64,000 nt of DNA from Xylanibacter ruminicola (GCF_900142525.1 NZ_FRBD01000018.1:52180-116179); one strand, 5' to 3'. Positions 17,207-26,381 are shown, numbered from the stretch's first letter. Program-made: numbers and translations. The notes: a model not told the origin generated them from the sequence alone.

Positions 17207-17566
17207 ATGGATTTAATTAAAGTTGCTGAAGAAGCATTTGCAACCGGCAAGAAGTTCCCAGAGTTCAAGGCTGGTGACACAATCACTGTCGCTTACAAAA
17301 TTATCGAGGGTTCTAAGGAGCGTATCCAGCTCTATCGTGGTGTAGTAATTAAGATTGCTGGTCACGGAGACAAGAAGCGCTTCACTGTTCGTAAGATGTC
17401 AGGTACAATTGGTGTAGAGCGTATCTTCCCAATCGAGTCTCCGAACATTCAGAGCATCGAGGTCAACAAGGTTGGTAAGGTTCGCCGCGCTAAGCTTTAC
17501 TATCTGCGCAAGCTCACTGGTAAGGCTGCTCGCATCAAGGAGAAGCGCCACAACGTTGGTGAATAA
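17207..17566 (+). CDS. rplS: 50S ribosomal protein L19
   Basis: This 119-aa basic protein matches bacterial L19 along its full length: [44 protein letters not shown], the conserved [13 protein letters not shown] and the [11 protein letters not shown] end. L19 lies at the subunit interface of the large ribosomal subunit. The gene is monocistronic here, with its own promoter and terminator, unlike the rpsP-trmD-rplS operon of proteobacteria. Confidence 0.98.
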   Translation: MDLIKVAEEAFATGKKFPEFKAGDTITVAYKIIEGSKERIQLYRGVVIKIAGHGDKKRFTVRKMSGTIGVERIFPIESPNIQSIEVNKVGKVRRAKLYYLRKLTGKAARIKEKRHNVGE

Positions 17567-17571
17567 AAAAG

Positions 17572-17613
17572 AAAAAAAAGAGGCTGCACCAAAGTGTGCG
17601 AGCCTCTTTTTTT
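17572..17613 (+). terminator. Terminator of rplS
   Basis: AGAGGCT (17579-17585) pairs with AGCCTCT (17601-17607), extended by GCAC/GTGTGC in the loop. It is flanked by A- and T-runs, so it may also stop transcription from the minus strand gene at 17612-17764. Confidence 0.85.
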
Positions 17614-17764
17614 ATTCCCCATGCAGGGCATGCTGAAAATCTTCCCAACTCTGGAACCCTGCAAGCAATGAAAGACGGTCGAGCGTTTTCTTATCAGGTT
17701 TTCTCAGGATTTCCTTCTCAACTGCTTCCAGCAGCTTTCGAAGCGCCAAACGTTTCTTCTCCAT
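17612..17764 (-). CDS. Small basic hypothetical protein, 50 aa
   Basis: An intact ATG-to-TAA frame encodes a 50-residue protein: a basic helix (MEKKRLALRKLLEAVEKEI), a loop with KPDKKT, then LDRLSLLAGFQSWEDFQHAL. The second half resembles the Leu-Gly-(W/F)-x-(S/D)-W-x-x-F segment of small DNA-binding-like proteins common in Prevotella and Bacteroides; that comparison is from memory. No function is assigned. It is divergent from the AICAR formyltransferase gene, with a TAATTTTG box at 17786-17793 on its strand, and it ends in the rplS terminator. Confidence 0.6.
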   Translation of the reverse strand: MEKKRLALRKLLEAVEKEILRKPDKKTLDRLSLLAGFQSWEDFQHALHGE

Positions 17765-17806
17765 GTTAATTATATAATTTTGGTGCAAAATTACAAAATT
17801 ATTTTG

Positions 17807-17814
17807 TACCTTTG
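17807..17814 (+). promoter_or_regulatory. -7 box of the AICAR formyltransferase gene
   Basis: TACCTTTG followed by CACAC, 28 nt before the ATG at 17843. Confidence 0.7.
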
Positions 17815-17842
17815 CACACAGAAAAAAGAAAATATCGCAAAA

Positions 17843-19027
17843 ATGAAAGAATTAGCACTCAAGTACGGATGTAATCCCAATCAGAAGCCCTCGCGCATCT
17901 TCATGACTGAGGGAGAGTTACCCATCGAAGTTATCAACGGCCGTCCTGGATATATCAACTTCCTCGACGCATTTAACGCTTGGCAGCTTGTTAAGGAGCT
18001 GAAGGCAGCTACAGGCCTGCCCGCAGCAGCATCGTTCAAGCACGTTAGTCCTGCAGGAGCTGCAGTTGGTCTGCCATTGAGCGACACACTGAAGAAGATT
18101 TATTTTGTTGACGACGTGAAGGACCTCGATGAGAGCCCTATCGCTTGTGCTTACGCTAGAGCACGTGGTGCTGACCGCATGTCGAGCTATGGCGACTTCG
18201 TGGCTTTGAGCGATACCTGCGATGCAACAACAGCCAAGCTGCTGAAGCGCGAGGTAAGCGATGGTGTGATTGCCCCCGACTTTACTCCTGAGGCTATCGA
18301 GATTCTGAAGGACAAGCGTAAGGGAACTTATAACGTCATTAAGATTGATCCTACATACGTACCTGAGCCTATCGAGCGCAAGCAGGTATTCGGCATTACC
18401 TTCGAACAGGGCCGTAACGAGATTAAGCTCGACGACGATGCACTCTTCGAGAATATGCCTACACAGAATAAGACCTTTACTCCAGAGGCTAAGCGCGACC
18501 TGATTATCGCTCTTATCACCCTGAAGTACACTCAGAGTAACTCTGTTTGCTACGTTAAGGATGGTCAGGCCATTGGTATCGGAGCTGGTCAGCAGAGCCG
18601 TATCCACTGTACCCGTCTGGCTGGTAACAAGGCTGATATCTGGTGGTTGCGCCAGCATCCAAAAGTTATGAACCTGCCTTTCATCGACAATATCCGCCGT
18701 GCTGATCGCGATAACACCATTGATGTGTATATCTCAGAGGATCACGACGATGTGCTGCGCGATGGTACTTGGCAGATGTTCTTCAAGGAGAAGCCAGAGG
18801 TGCTGACTATGGAAGAGAAGAAGGCTTGGATTGCACAAAACACCAAGGTTGCTCTTGGCTCAGATGCATTCTTCCCATTTGGCGACAATATCGAGCGTGC
18901 TCATAAGAGTGGCGTAGAGTTTATCGCCCAGGCTGGTGGCTCAGTTCGCGATGACAATGTTATCGAGACCTGCGATAAGTACGGTATTGCTATGGCATTT
19001 ACAGGTGTACGTCTGTTCCATCATTAA
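17843..19027 (+). CDS. Stand-alone AICAR formyltransferase (PurH-type, no cyclohydrolase domain)
   Basis: This 394-aa protein carries only the AICAR transformylase half of PurH, which formylates AICAR with 10-formyl-THF in the ninth step of IMP synthesis. The Lys-His pair of the active site is in ASFKHVSPAGAAVG (about 70-82); YARARGADRMSSYGDFVALS, SNSVCYVKDGQAIGIGAGQQSR and the terminal AGGSVRDDNVIETCDKYGIAM.FTG are family signatures. The N-terminal MGS-like IMP cyclohydrolase domain of normal PurH (about 510-530 aa in total) is absent, so ring closure must be done by another protein. The longer frame from 17780 reads through the promoter (YLCT = TAnnTTTGCAC) and is rejected. Confidence 0.93.
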   Translation: MKELALKYGCNPNQKPSRIFMTEGELPIEVINGRPGYINFLDAFNAWQLVKELKAATGLPAAASFKHVSPAGAAVGLPLSDTLKKIYFVDDVKDLDESPIACAYARARGADRMSSYGDFVALSDTCDATTAKLLKREVSDGVIAPDFTPEAIEILKDKRKGTYNVIKIDPTYVPEPIERKQVFGITFEQGRNEIKLDDDALFENMPTQNKTFTPEAKRDLIIALITLKYTQSNSVCYVKDGQAIGIGAGQQSRIHCTRLAGNKADIWWLRQHPKVMNLPFIDNIRRADRDNTIDVYISEDHDDVLRDGTWQMFFKEKPEVLTMEEKKAWIAQNTKVALGSDAFFPFGDNIERAHKSGVEFIAQAGGSVRDDNVIETCDKYGIAMAFTGVRLFHH

Positions 19028-19036
19028 TCTACAGAT

Positions 19037-19225
19037 ATGGACGATTTTCAGAACATACTTGAGAATGGCATCAACTTCGGACGTGGAGGTGATAAGCCAA
19101 AAGATGATGGCAAAATAAAAACCAAGGCCAAGAAGAAAAAGTATATTACTGGTGCTCACGGTAGCGGCTCTGCAAGACAGAAAGCCAAATACCGTGAGCA
19201 GCGAGCCAATAGACATAAGAAGTAA
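19037..19225 (+). CDS. Small Lys/Arg-rich protein, 62 aa
   Basis: This 62-residue frame starts 9 bp after the AICAR formyltransferase stop. The first part (MDDFQNILENGINFGRGG) is mildly acidic; the rest is strongly basic with KIKTKAKKKKY, a Gly/Ser-rich turn and the ending RQKAKYREQRANRHKK. Such composition suggests RNA or ribosome association, but no family is recognised. It would be co-transcribed with the purine gene. The possibility of a chance frame remains, although codon use looks normal. Confidence 0.6.
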   Translation: MDDFQNILENGINFGRGGDKPKDDGKIKTKAKKKKYITGAHGSGSARQKAKYREQRANRHKK

Positions 19226-19243
19226 TACAAACAAAAGAAACAA

Positions 19244-20524
19244 ATGAAACTACTAAAACTATTATTGGTCACAGCCCTACTCTGCAGCACGAACACGCTT
19301 CGTGCTCAGAAGTATGTGGGTGGCGACGTATCGTTATTGTCGAGATACGAAGAGAATGGTGCCAACTACAAAGATAAAAACGGCCAAAGTATTACAGATG
19401 TTCTTACCTTCTTAAAGGAACAAGGTATGAACACGATGCGGGTACGCCTGTTTGTCGACCCAAACAATGCCCCAAGTGACCATAAAGGCCAAGGTGTTTG
19501 CCAGGATCTGGATTACGTCAAGAAACTGGGAAAGAAGATAAAGGATGCTGGTCTTAAACTCATACTCGATTTCCACTATAGCGACACTTGGGCCGACCCT
19601 GGCAATCAAGGCACTCCTGCCTCGTGGATAATGATTAACACGCCTACCTATGAGTACATCTACACTTATACAAAAGAGAGTCTTCAGGCTATGGTAGATG
19701 CAGGAGCTACTCCCGACTTCATCCAAACAGGAAATGAAATCAGTTTTGGCATGCTGTGGGATGGATGTAAAATCAGTGCAAACAGCGCATGGAACGCTTA
19801 TCTCGATACCAACTGGGATCATTTGGCCACAGCGCTCAAGAACGCCAGCAAGGCATGTCGTGAGGTTTGTCCTGAGGCCAAGATTATCATCCATACAGAG
19901 CAGTGTGCCAATAATCCTACACTCGATGTAGCATTCTATAATCGCGTAAAAGATAATGAGGTTGACTACGATATCATTGGCGTTTCTTACTATCCTTATT
20001 ATAAAGGTCCTATTAGCAATCTTAACAATGGACTTACCAAACTAGAAAACAACTTCCCTGAGAAAAAGATTATGGTGGTAGAGACCGGTTGTAGCTATCA
20101 CTACAAGATGGTAAAGAAAGACGGTGAATCAGATAATGAAGAAGCTGGTTATCCCCTTACTTACGAAGGCCAGCGCCAATACACTGAAGATTTGATTACA
20201 ATGCTAAACAACCACGAGCTTGTTATCGGACTCTTCTGGTGGTTCCTCGAAGCCAATGAATATGGTCTGGATTGGAACACCAAGCGAGTTACAGATCATT
20301 GGTATAACGCTTCGCTCTTCGACAACGAAACAGGTAAAGCACTACCAGCTCTTTACGAACTTAAGAACTTCTCCAATGGCAGCAGTAGCGCCATACAAGG
20401 CATCGCCAAAGGATTAGAATGCGACAACCGTAGATGGTACTCGCTAGATGGGAAGATGCTAAAAGATAAGCCTTCAAAAAGCGGAATCTATATTAACAAC
20501 AACCAAAAGATAGTGACACAATAA
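19244..20524 (+). CDS. GH53 arabinogalactan endo-beta-1,4-galactanase
   Basis: This 426-aa secreted enzyme (signal peptide ending LRAQ, residue 22) hydrolyses beta-1,4-galactan side chains of pectin. The GH53 barrel spans about 23-365: GGDVSLLSRYEENGA, GMNTMRVRLFVDP, LKLILDFHYSDTWADPG. Catalytic residues are Glu165 in QTGNEIS (acid/base) and Glu280 in VVETG (nucleophile). The last 40 residues (RRWYSLDGKMLKDKP...GIYINNNQ) resemble the short C-terminal domain of Prevotella secreted proteins that may be type IX sorting signals. It shares a long bidirectional terminator with the convergent TolC gene. Confidence 0.95.
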   Translation: MKLLKLLLVTALLCSTNTLRAQKYVGGDVSLLSRYEENGANYKDKNGQSITDVLTFLKEQGMNTMRVRLFVDPNNAPSDHKGQGVCQDLDYVKKLGKKIKDAGLKLILDFHYSDTWADPGNQGTPASWIMINTPTYEYIYTYTKESLQAMVDAGATPDFIQTGNEISFGMLWDGCKISANSAWNAYLDTNWDHLATALKNASKACREVCPEAKIIIHTEQCANNPTLDVAFYNRVKDNEVDYDIIGVSYYPYYKGPISNLNNGLTKLENNFPEKKIMVVETGCSYHYKMVKKDGESDNEEAGYPLTYEGQRQYTEDLITMLNNHELVIGLFWWFLEANEYGLDWNTKRVTDHWYNASLFDNETGKALPALYELKNFSNGSSSAIQGIAKGLECDNRRWYSLDGKMLKDKPSKSGIYINNNQKIVTQ

Positions 20525-20590
20525 GTAAAACAAGTTGTTTTACCTTGTAAGAGATATGCTTTACGAGTATAAAACAACTTGTTTTACTTT
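20525..20590. terminator. Long bidirectional terminator between galactanase and TolC-like genes
   Basis: A perfect 18-bp stem (20525-20542 with 20570-20587; GTAAAACAAGTTGTTTTA and its complement) is extended inward by CTTGTAA/TTACGAG. A/T-rich flanks on both sides serve both convergent genes. Confidence 0.88.
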
Positions 20591-20604
20591 TAAAGAGTTA
20601 AGCC

Positions 20605-21939
20605 TTAGAAGTTCAACTCCTTGCCTCGATAGAACTCTAACAGGGCATGTTGGTAAAGGTTCTCGTAACGAGCTTGAACAAAATCTGACTCCGATTTAAG
20701 ATAATTGTTCTTTGCCTCGTTAAATTCTGTGATATTAGCCTTACCATTCTCGTATTTGGCCTGCATCAGTTCGAAGGCATCCTTTGAACTCTGAACAGCC
20801 TCAGCAGAACTCTGAGTCTTGCTCACAGCATTTTGTGCATTATAATACACTTGCTGAATCTCCTTATATAATGATTTCTTCGTATTGTCTAATTGCAACT
20901 GCTGATTTTCCTGCTGGATTCGAGCATTACGGATGTTATTGCGAGTAGAGAAACGATTAAAGATAGGCACACTCAGATTCAATCCAATATACTGACTAAA
21001 GTTATTCTCCAACTGCTTGCCAAATTTATCGGCCTTGAAACCAGAAGTGGTGTAATAGTTTGTACCCATACCAGCACTAAACGAGAGTGTTGGGTAGTTT
21101 GCAGCTTGGGCTATCTTGATACTATAAGCAGTACCCTTAAGCTTTAGCTGCTGAGAAACGATCTCTGGCTTAATACCTAAAGCCTCAGCATAAATCTGAT
21201 CAGGCGTTACAAGACGGTCAATACTAACCAGCTTATCCAACTCATCAAGGCTTGGGCGAACTATTGAGAAACCATCAGGAGTAGGAAGCTCCAACAGCTG
21301 AGTCAGAGTAAGAATAGCCAATCGCTTGTTATTATCAGCCTGAGTGGCAGTCAGCTTGCTATTAGCAAGAGTAGCCTTCTGCTGAGAGAGTTCAGCCTCA
21401 CTAGCCTTACCATTATTTACGAAGGCCTGAAGACGAGCCACTTGCGCAGAGTCGATCGCTATCTGGCGATGAGCCACATCAGCAAGCTCCATATCATATA
21501 GAATCTGTACATAAGCTTTGGCCACTTCCATACGTATATCGTCCTTTGCCTTCTCCAGATCAGCTGTTGCTGCATCGATGTTAAGCTGGTCGAGCTTAAT
21601 CTGGTTCGGAATCTGGAAACCTGTAAACAAGGGCACACTTGTACCAAGTGAAAGCGATGTATTGCTCGTATTGGTATTGGTGTAGGTATTATCCATAGTC
21701 AAACCACGACCAAACGAGAAGTTCTGATTTACACTCGCACTCAAATCCGGAAGACGTGAGTTCTTCGATGTTGAGAGCTGAAGCTCCTGCTGGCGACACT
21801 GATTCTGCTGCTGCTTGATGCCAATATTATGTTCTACGGCATAGTCGCAACACTCGCGGAGAGACCATTGTCTCTCTTGGGCTAGAATATCTAGAGGAAC
21901 TAGTATTACTAGTGATGCTAGGAATAATTTCGTTTTCAT
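20605..21939 (-). CDS. TolC-family outer-membrane efflux protein
   Basis: This 444-aa protein has a signal peptide (residues 1-20, ILAQ) and the TolC repeat: two copies of long coiled-coil helices with ECCDYAVEHNIGIKQQQNQC near the start and ARIQQENQQLQLDNTKKSLYKEIQQVYYN in the second half, ending LEFYRGKELNF. It would be the outer-membrane duct for the adaptor and ABC permeases encoded upstream. It is the last gene of the ten-gene minus-strand unit, 3 bp after the adaptor gene. Confidence 0.94.
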   Translation of the reverse strand: MKTKLFLASLVILVPLDILAQERQWSLRECCDYAVEHNIGIKQQQNQCRQQELQLSTSKNSRLPDLSASVNQNFSFGRGLTMDNTYTNTNTSNTSLSLGTSVPLFTGFQIPNQIKLDQLNIDAATADLEKAKDDIRMEVAKAYVQILYDMELADVAHRQIAIDSAQVARLQAFVNNGKASEAELSQQKATLANSKLTATQADNNKRLAILTLTQLLELPTPDGFSIVRPSLDELDKLVSIDRLVTPDQIYAEALGIKPEIVSQQLKLKGTAYSIKIAQAANYPTLSFSAGMGTNYYTTSGFKADKFGKQLENNFSQYIGLNLSVPIFNRFSTRNNIRNARIQQENQQLQLDNTKKSLYKEIQQVYYNAQNAVSKTQSSAEAVQSSKDAFELMQAKYENGKANITEFNEAKNNYLKSESDFVQARYENLYQHALLEFYRGKELNF

Positions 21940-21942
21940 CGC

Positions 21943-23058
21943 TTACTTATTGTCTTTATCATCAGCAACAATCTCAGGGCCACGAACCTTATCCTTGGCA
22001 GTGATACCCTTCTTAATCTCGATATTCACACCGTTAGAGAGACCAGTGGTAACTGCAGTACGCTCATAGGTCTTATTCTTGCCACTGCCCTTGATAACAT
22101 ATACAAAGGTGCTGTCGCCACTAAACTCGATGGCACTCTCAGGTATGCTGAGCACATTATCAGCTCTTGCCAGCACGATTTCTGCATTAGCACTATAGCC
22201 AGCACGTATTTTGCCGCCCTCAGTAAGCTTTACGGCTGCCTTAATTTCAAACTGGTTGGAACCATTACTCTCTACAGCCTTTGGCGAGATGTACTCCAAA
22301 GCGGCATCAAACTTCAGGTCTTGTAGGGCACCGATAGTAATCTTCATGTTCATACCGCCAACCAGCTGACCAACCTCGGTCTCGTCGATATTACCACGGA
22401 AAATCAGATCGTTCATATTTGCCACGGTAGCTATAGTAGTACCATCGTTGAAGGTGTTAGAGAGAATAACCGAATTACCCACTTTTACAGGAATATCAAG
22501 GATAACACCACTGATAGTTGAACGAATGAGGGTAGAAGATGCTTTTGCATTCGACTTCGACACACCATCGCGCACTACTTCAAGTGCATCTTGTGCAGCC
22601 ACCTTCTCGTGCTTGGCTTGAGCAAGGGCCACCTTGGTCTTGTCGAACTCATCTGCAGAAACCAATTTCTGATTAAACAGGTTCTCCTCGCGCTGGAAAT
22701 CTGTCTGAGCCTGCTTCAGGTTAATTTCAGCCAGACGTACACGCATCTCAGCACTCGACAGCTGAGCCATATCTGGTATAACCTTTACCTTCGCAATCAC
22801 GTCGCCAGCATTCACATAGTCGCCTGGTTCCTTCAGCAGTTCAGAGATAATACCAGAGATTTGAGGTTTGATGTTTACCTCGTTACGGGGTTCAATCTTA
22901 CCTGTGATGATAGTGGTTTTCTGGATACTGTCCTGCTGAGGAGTAAACTCATTGTAAACCACTTCTTTGGGTTGGCTCTTAGCCCACAGGAACACGAATG
23001 TTCCGATGAAAATCAGCGCGATAATTGCGGCGATAATCAGTTTTCCATACTTTTTCAT
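21943..23058 (-). CDS. MacA/HlyD-type periplasmic adaptor protein
   Basis: This 371-aa membrane-fusion protein has one N-terminal membrane anchor (about 7-27), a lipoyl-like domain with GKIEPRNEVNIKPQISGIISELL and GDVIAKV, a coiled-coil hairpin (about 80-150), a second lipoyl half (RSTISGVILDIPVKVGNSV), and a beta-barrel plus membrane-proximal domain (GYSANAEIVLARADNVLSIPESAI). It links MacB-like permeases to TolC. It lies between the permease and TolC genes, as expected for a tripartite system. Confidence 0.93.
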   Translation of the reverse strand: MKKYGKLIIAAIIALIFIGTFVFLWAKSQPKEVVYNEFTPQQDSIQKTTIITGKIEPRNEVNIKPQISGIISELLKEPGDYVNAGDVIAKVKVIPDMAQLSSAEMRVRLAEINLKQAQTDFQREENLFNQKLVSADEFDKTKVALAQAKHEKVAAQDALEVVRDGVSKSNAKASSTLIRSTISGVILDIPVKVGNSVILSNTFNDGTTIATVANMNDLIFRGNIDETEVGQLVGGMNMKITIGALQDLKFDAALEYISPKAVESNGSNQFEIKAAVKLTEGGKIRAGYSANAEIVLARADNVLSIPESAIEFSGDSTFVYVIKGSGKNKTYERTAVTTGLSNGVNIEIKKGITAKDKVRGPEIVADDKDNK

Positions 23059-23090
23059 ATCGTTGTTTTTTAATTTTTCATTCTTAATTA

Positions 23091-24341
23091 TTATTCATCT
23101 CGCATAGCGTCTACAGGTTTAATGCTCATAGCTCTTGCTGCTGGGGCCAGACCAGCCAGCACGCCAAGCGAACTAACCACGAAGGCACAGAAGATAGCTG
23201 CCCAGAAGCCTACCTGGAAGTGGATATTCACGATACCGTCTTCCGTATTGGCCATTTCGAGCATTTGCAGTATCATAACGGCAAACATAATACCACTCAT
23301 ACCCGCTACCAGCGTTAGCACTATACTCTCACTGATTATCTGCGAAAGTATCATCTTTGGTGTAGCACCTATAGCACGACGGATACCTATCTCAGTGGTG
23401 CGTTCCTTAACGGTTACCATCATAATGTTCGATACACCAATGGCACCAGCCAACAGAGTTCCAAGACCAACCAGCCAGATGAGCACATTCACGCCCTTAA
23501 ACAGATTATTGATCATCTGGAACATTAGCTCGGTATTAAACACAAACACACCTTGTTCATCAGTAGGGTCGATGTAGTGAGCTCTGGCTACAGTCTCTCG
23601 GATACGAGGGGTTATCTTGCTCATCAACACACCTGAGCGACCAGTAGCAGCAATAATATCAATGGCATTACCACGATTAAAAGCAGCCCTCATCATCGTG
23701 ATAGGAATGGTGATTCGCTCTTCTGAGCGACCTCCAATTGAGATATTGCCCGAGCTATAGTCTACGCCCACCACCTCGTAATAGGTAGAATCTACTCTGA
23801 TCTTCTTTCCGCAAGGGTCGCCACCCTCCTTAAAAAGGTCTTTATAAATCTTCTTTCCTATCACACACACCTTTCGCTGATCACGAACATCCATATCATT
23901 GATAAAACGTCCGTAGTATATCTTTGGTGTTATGATATTTACCATCTCTGGCACAGCACCCTGCATATTGGGTGTGGTTTTCTGGTCGCCATAATAGGCC
24001 GTTGAACCGCGTCCCATCACGATGGGGGCCACAGCATCCAATTCTGGCACCTGCTGCTTAAGGCGCTCCACATCTTTATAATCCATATACCAGCTACGCC
24101 CTTTACGGAATCCTTTATAGGGTTTCGAGGTTTGTTCGGCTCCAACTATAACGGTATTCTGTGCAAAGCCATCGAAGTTGCTGTACAGTTTCTCCTTCAC
24201 GCCTTGTCCGCCTCCCATCAGTGCTACGAGCATAAATACGCCCCAGAACACACCGAACCCAGTAAGGAACGAGCGCGACTTATTACGCGTCAGCGTATCG
24301 ATGATTTCTCTGTATGAATCTATATCTATTCTCATAATCAT
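23091..24341 (-). CDS. MacB-like ABC transporter permease (second copy)
   Basis: This 416-aa protein has one N-terminal membrane helix (about 25-45), a large MacB-type periplasmic core domain (about 50-270) and three C-terminal FtsX-like helices with VKERTTEIGIRRAIGATPKMIL between them. The topology is that of mechanotransmission permeases (MacB, LolC/E), which drive substrates within the periplasm rather than across the inner membrane. Unlike E. coli MacB it has no fused ATPase; the ATPase is the separate gene 25605-26324. Its start overlaps the previous permease stop by 4 bp. Confidence 0.93.
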   Translation of the reverse strand: MIMRIDIDSYREIIDTLTRNKSRSFLTGFGVFWGVFMLVALMGGGQGVKEKLYSNFDGFAQNTVIVGAEQTSKPYKGFRKGRSWYMDYKDVERLKQQVPELDAVAPIVMGRGSTAYYGDQKTTPNMQGAVPEMVNIITPKIYYGRFINDMDVRDQRKVCVIGKKIYKDLFKEGGDPCGKKIRVDSTYYEVVGVDYSSGNISIGGRSEERITIPITMMRAAFNRGNAIDIIAATGRSGVLMSKITPRIRETVARAHYIDPTDEQGVFVFNTELMFQMINNLFKGVNVLIWLVGLGTLLAGAIGVSNIMMVTVKERTTEIGIRRAIGATPKMILSQIISESIVLTLVAGMSGIMFAVMILQMLEMANTEDGIVNIHFQVGFWAAIFCAFVVSSLGVLAGLAPAARAMSIKPVDAMRDE

Positions 24342-25594
24342 TCAGCTCTTAATGCCTCGATGGGGCGGATTCTACTTGCTTTAAAGGCAGGAATAAGTCC
24401 TGCAATAGTACCTGCTATCACCATCACCATTGTAGCCTCGAAACATACATCCAGTCCTACGGTTGGGTCAACAAACAGGGTTATCTTCTCAACACCAAGG
24501 TCGGTAACCTCATGGCCAAGAGTTGCGTCCATATACTCATTAGCAGCAATACCACACAACATTCCTACATAGCCAAACAAGGTGGTAATGATAACACTCT
24601 CTATAATTATCAGTCGCAGAATGCTCCATGGTTTGGCTCCGATAGCCTTGCGGATACCAAACTCGTGGGTGCGCTCCTTAACGGTAATCAGCATAATGTT
24701 CGATACGCCCACGATACCAGAAAGCAATGTAAAGAGTCCGATAACCCAGAGGAATGTGTGGATGATGGTGATACCATCATTCATCTGCATGCTCTGTGTG
24801 TAGTTGTTTAGTATCCATATGGCACGGTTATCTTCAGGATGAGCCTGATGTATTCCATTCAGTCGGCGACGATAGTCTTTCTCGAATTTATCGTTAGCAT
24901 CCTGTGTATTCAGGCCGTGAAAGGTAAACTCAATATTTCCCAAACTGGGGATATTGGCACCATAGATGCTTTTGATAGCCGAGTAAGCCGAATAGGCATT
25001 ACCATAACCTTCGCCACGACTCTTGTAGATACCCACCACTTTGAACGAAAGATTGCCTACCTTCACAAACTTACCCAACAAGGTTTTGTAGTCCTTAGGT
25101 TCCAGTTCCTTAGCCTGCTGATCGCTTAGTACTAGCACTTTGCGACGTTCATTCTGGTCGATATCATTAATAAATCGGCCACACAGCATATGTTCTTTCA
25201 CTATCTGAGTATGAATAGGATATACACCAGCTATCTGGATGTTCTTGAAATTCTCGCCATTGGAAACGGTACGACTTACGTAGTAGCAGGCTCCCACTTT
25301 ATCGATATTTTCAGTGAACTCTGTTTCAGTGGCTTCCATATCCTTCTTGTTCAGCTGGATATCTCTGCCTTCCTTCAAGCCATTATAGGGTTTAGAGGTT
25401 CTACTTCCATATACCTCCATCGAGTTGGTCAGGAAGTCGCCGTTCATCTTCATCGTTGCGTTGATGAGTCCGTTACCAGCACCTAGCAGCACAATGATCA
25501 TAAAGATACCCCACGCCACAGCAAATCCTGTGAGCGTAGTACGGAGTTTATTCCGTCGCGCTGTCTGCCATATTTCTGTTAAAATATCGTGCAT
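24338..25594 (-). CDS. MacB-like ABC transporter permease (first copy)
   Basis: This 418-aa paralogue of the next gene has the same order: N-terminal helix (about 18-40, TGFAVAWGIFMIIVLLGAGNGL), periplasmic MacB core domain, and a C-terminal FtsX block with VKERTHEFGIRKAIGAKPWSIL. Two different permeases with one ATPase suggest a heterodimeric transporter. It starts 10 bp after the ATPase gene and overlaps the downstream permease start by 4 bp. Confidence 0.93.
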   Translation of the reverse strand: MHDILTEIWQTARRNKLRTTLTGFAVAWGIFMIIVLLGAGNGLINATMKMNGDFLTNSMEVYGSRTSKPYNGLKEGRDIQLNKKDMEATETEFTENIDKVGACYYVSRTVSNGENFKNIQIAGVYPIHTQIVKEHMLCGRFINDIDQNERRKVLVLSDQQAKELEPKDYKTLLGKFVKVGNLSFKVVGIYKSRGEGYGNAYSAYSAIKSIYGANIPSLGNIEFTFHGLNTQDANDKFEKDYRRRLNGIHQAHPEDNRAIWILNNYTQSMQMNDGITIIHTFLWVIGLFTLLSGIVGVSNIMLITVKERTHEFGIRKAIGAKPWSILRLIIIESVIITTLFGYVGMLCGIAANEYMDATLGHEVTDLGVEKITLFVDPTVGLDVCFEATMVMVIAGTIAGLIPAFKASRIRPIEALRAE

Positions 25595-25604
25595 AGTATC
25601 TCTA

Positions 25605-26324
25605 TTACTTCATCATACCGTTGATTCCGAATGGGCTTGCATTGTGGTTCAGATTTTCTTCTATCTGTCCGATGATGCCATCCTTGATGTGTACTATCTT
25701 ATTGGTCTCGTTCGCCACTCCGCTCTCGTGAGTTACCACCACGATGGTCATGCCATCCTCCTGGTTCAGCTTTTTCAGCAGCTGCATCACCTCCACAGAT
25801 GTCTTCGAGTCCAATGCTCCTGTAGGCTCATCGGCCAGAATAATCTGTGGACGGGTGATGAGTGCTCTGGCTATTGCCACGCGTTGCTTCTGTCCTCCCG
25901 ACAGTTCATTTGGGTAGTGCTCGGCCCAGTCTAGTAATCCTAGCCTGTCTAGATAATCAAGTGCCATCTGATGGCGCTTGCGGCGAGATACCCCCTGATA
26001 GAATAATGGCAACTCAACGTTTTCCACGGCTGTTTTGAAAGAGATGAGATTAAACGATTGGAAAATAAAACCTATCATCTTGTTGCGATACTCAGCAGCC
26101 TTGCGCTCTGAGAGATTCCAGATGGGCACTCCTGCCAACTCGTAGGTGCCTGAGTCGTAGTTGTCCAAGATACCTAAGATGTTGAGCAGTGTTGACTTAC
26201 CGGAGCCCGATGCCCCCATGATGCTGACGAATTCTCCCCTCTCAATGTCGAGTGAGATACCCTTCAGCACATGGAGCGGCTGGGCACCTTGGTAGGTTTT
26301 GTTGATGTCTTTTAAGTGTATCAT
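25605..26324 (-). CDS. MacB/LolD-type ABC transporter ATPase
   Basis: This 239-aa protein is a complete ABC nucleotide-binding domain: Walker A GASGSGKST (about 37-45), Q-loop FQSFNL, signature LSGGQKQ, Walker B IILADEPTGALD, and H-loop VVVTHE. Sequence features place it with the LolD/MacB/FtsE group. It energises the two permeases just downstream. A TAGTTTTG box at 26366-26373 upstream may give this part of the operon a secondary promoter, since a 57-bp gap separates it from the GntR gene. Confidence 0.95.
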   Translation of the reverse strand: MIHLKDINKTYQGAQPLHVLKGISLDIERGEFVSIMGASGSGKSTLLNILGILDNYDSGTYELAGVPIWNLSERKAAEYRNKMIGFIFQSFNLISFKTAVENVELPLFYQGVSRRKRHQMALDYLDRLGLLDWAEHYPNELSGGQKQRVAIARALITRPQIILADEPTGALDSKTSVEVMQLLKKLNQEDGMTIVVVTHESGVANETNKIVHIKDGIIGQIEENLNHNASPFGINGMMK

Positions 26325-26365
26325 AAATCTATTTTTCTTTTTTACCTTTCAGACGTTTGACGTTA

Positions 26366-26373
26366 CAAAACTA
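26366..26373 (-). promoter_or_regulatory. Possible internal promoter before the MacAB-like genes
   Basis: TAGTTTTG on the minus strand, about 40 nt before the ATPase ATG. No convincing -33 box is seen, so this is tentative. Confidence 0.35.
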
Positions 26374-26381
26374 TAATATGC

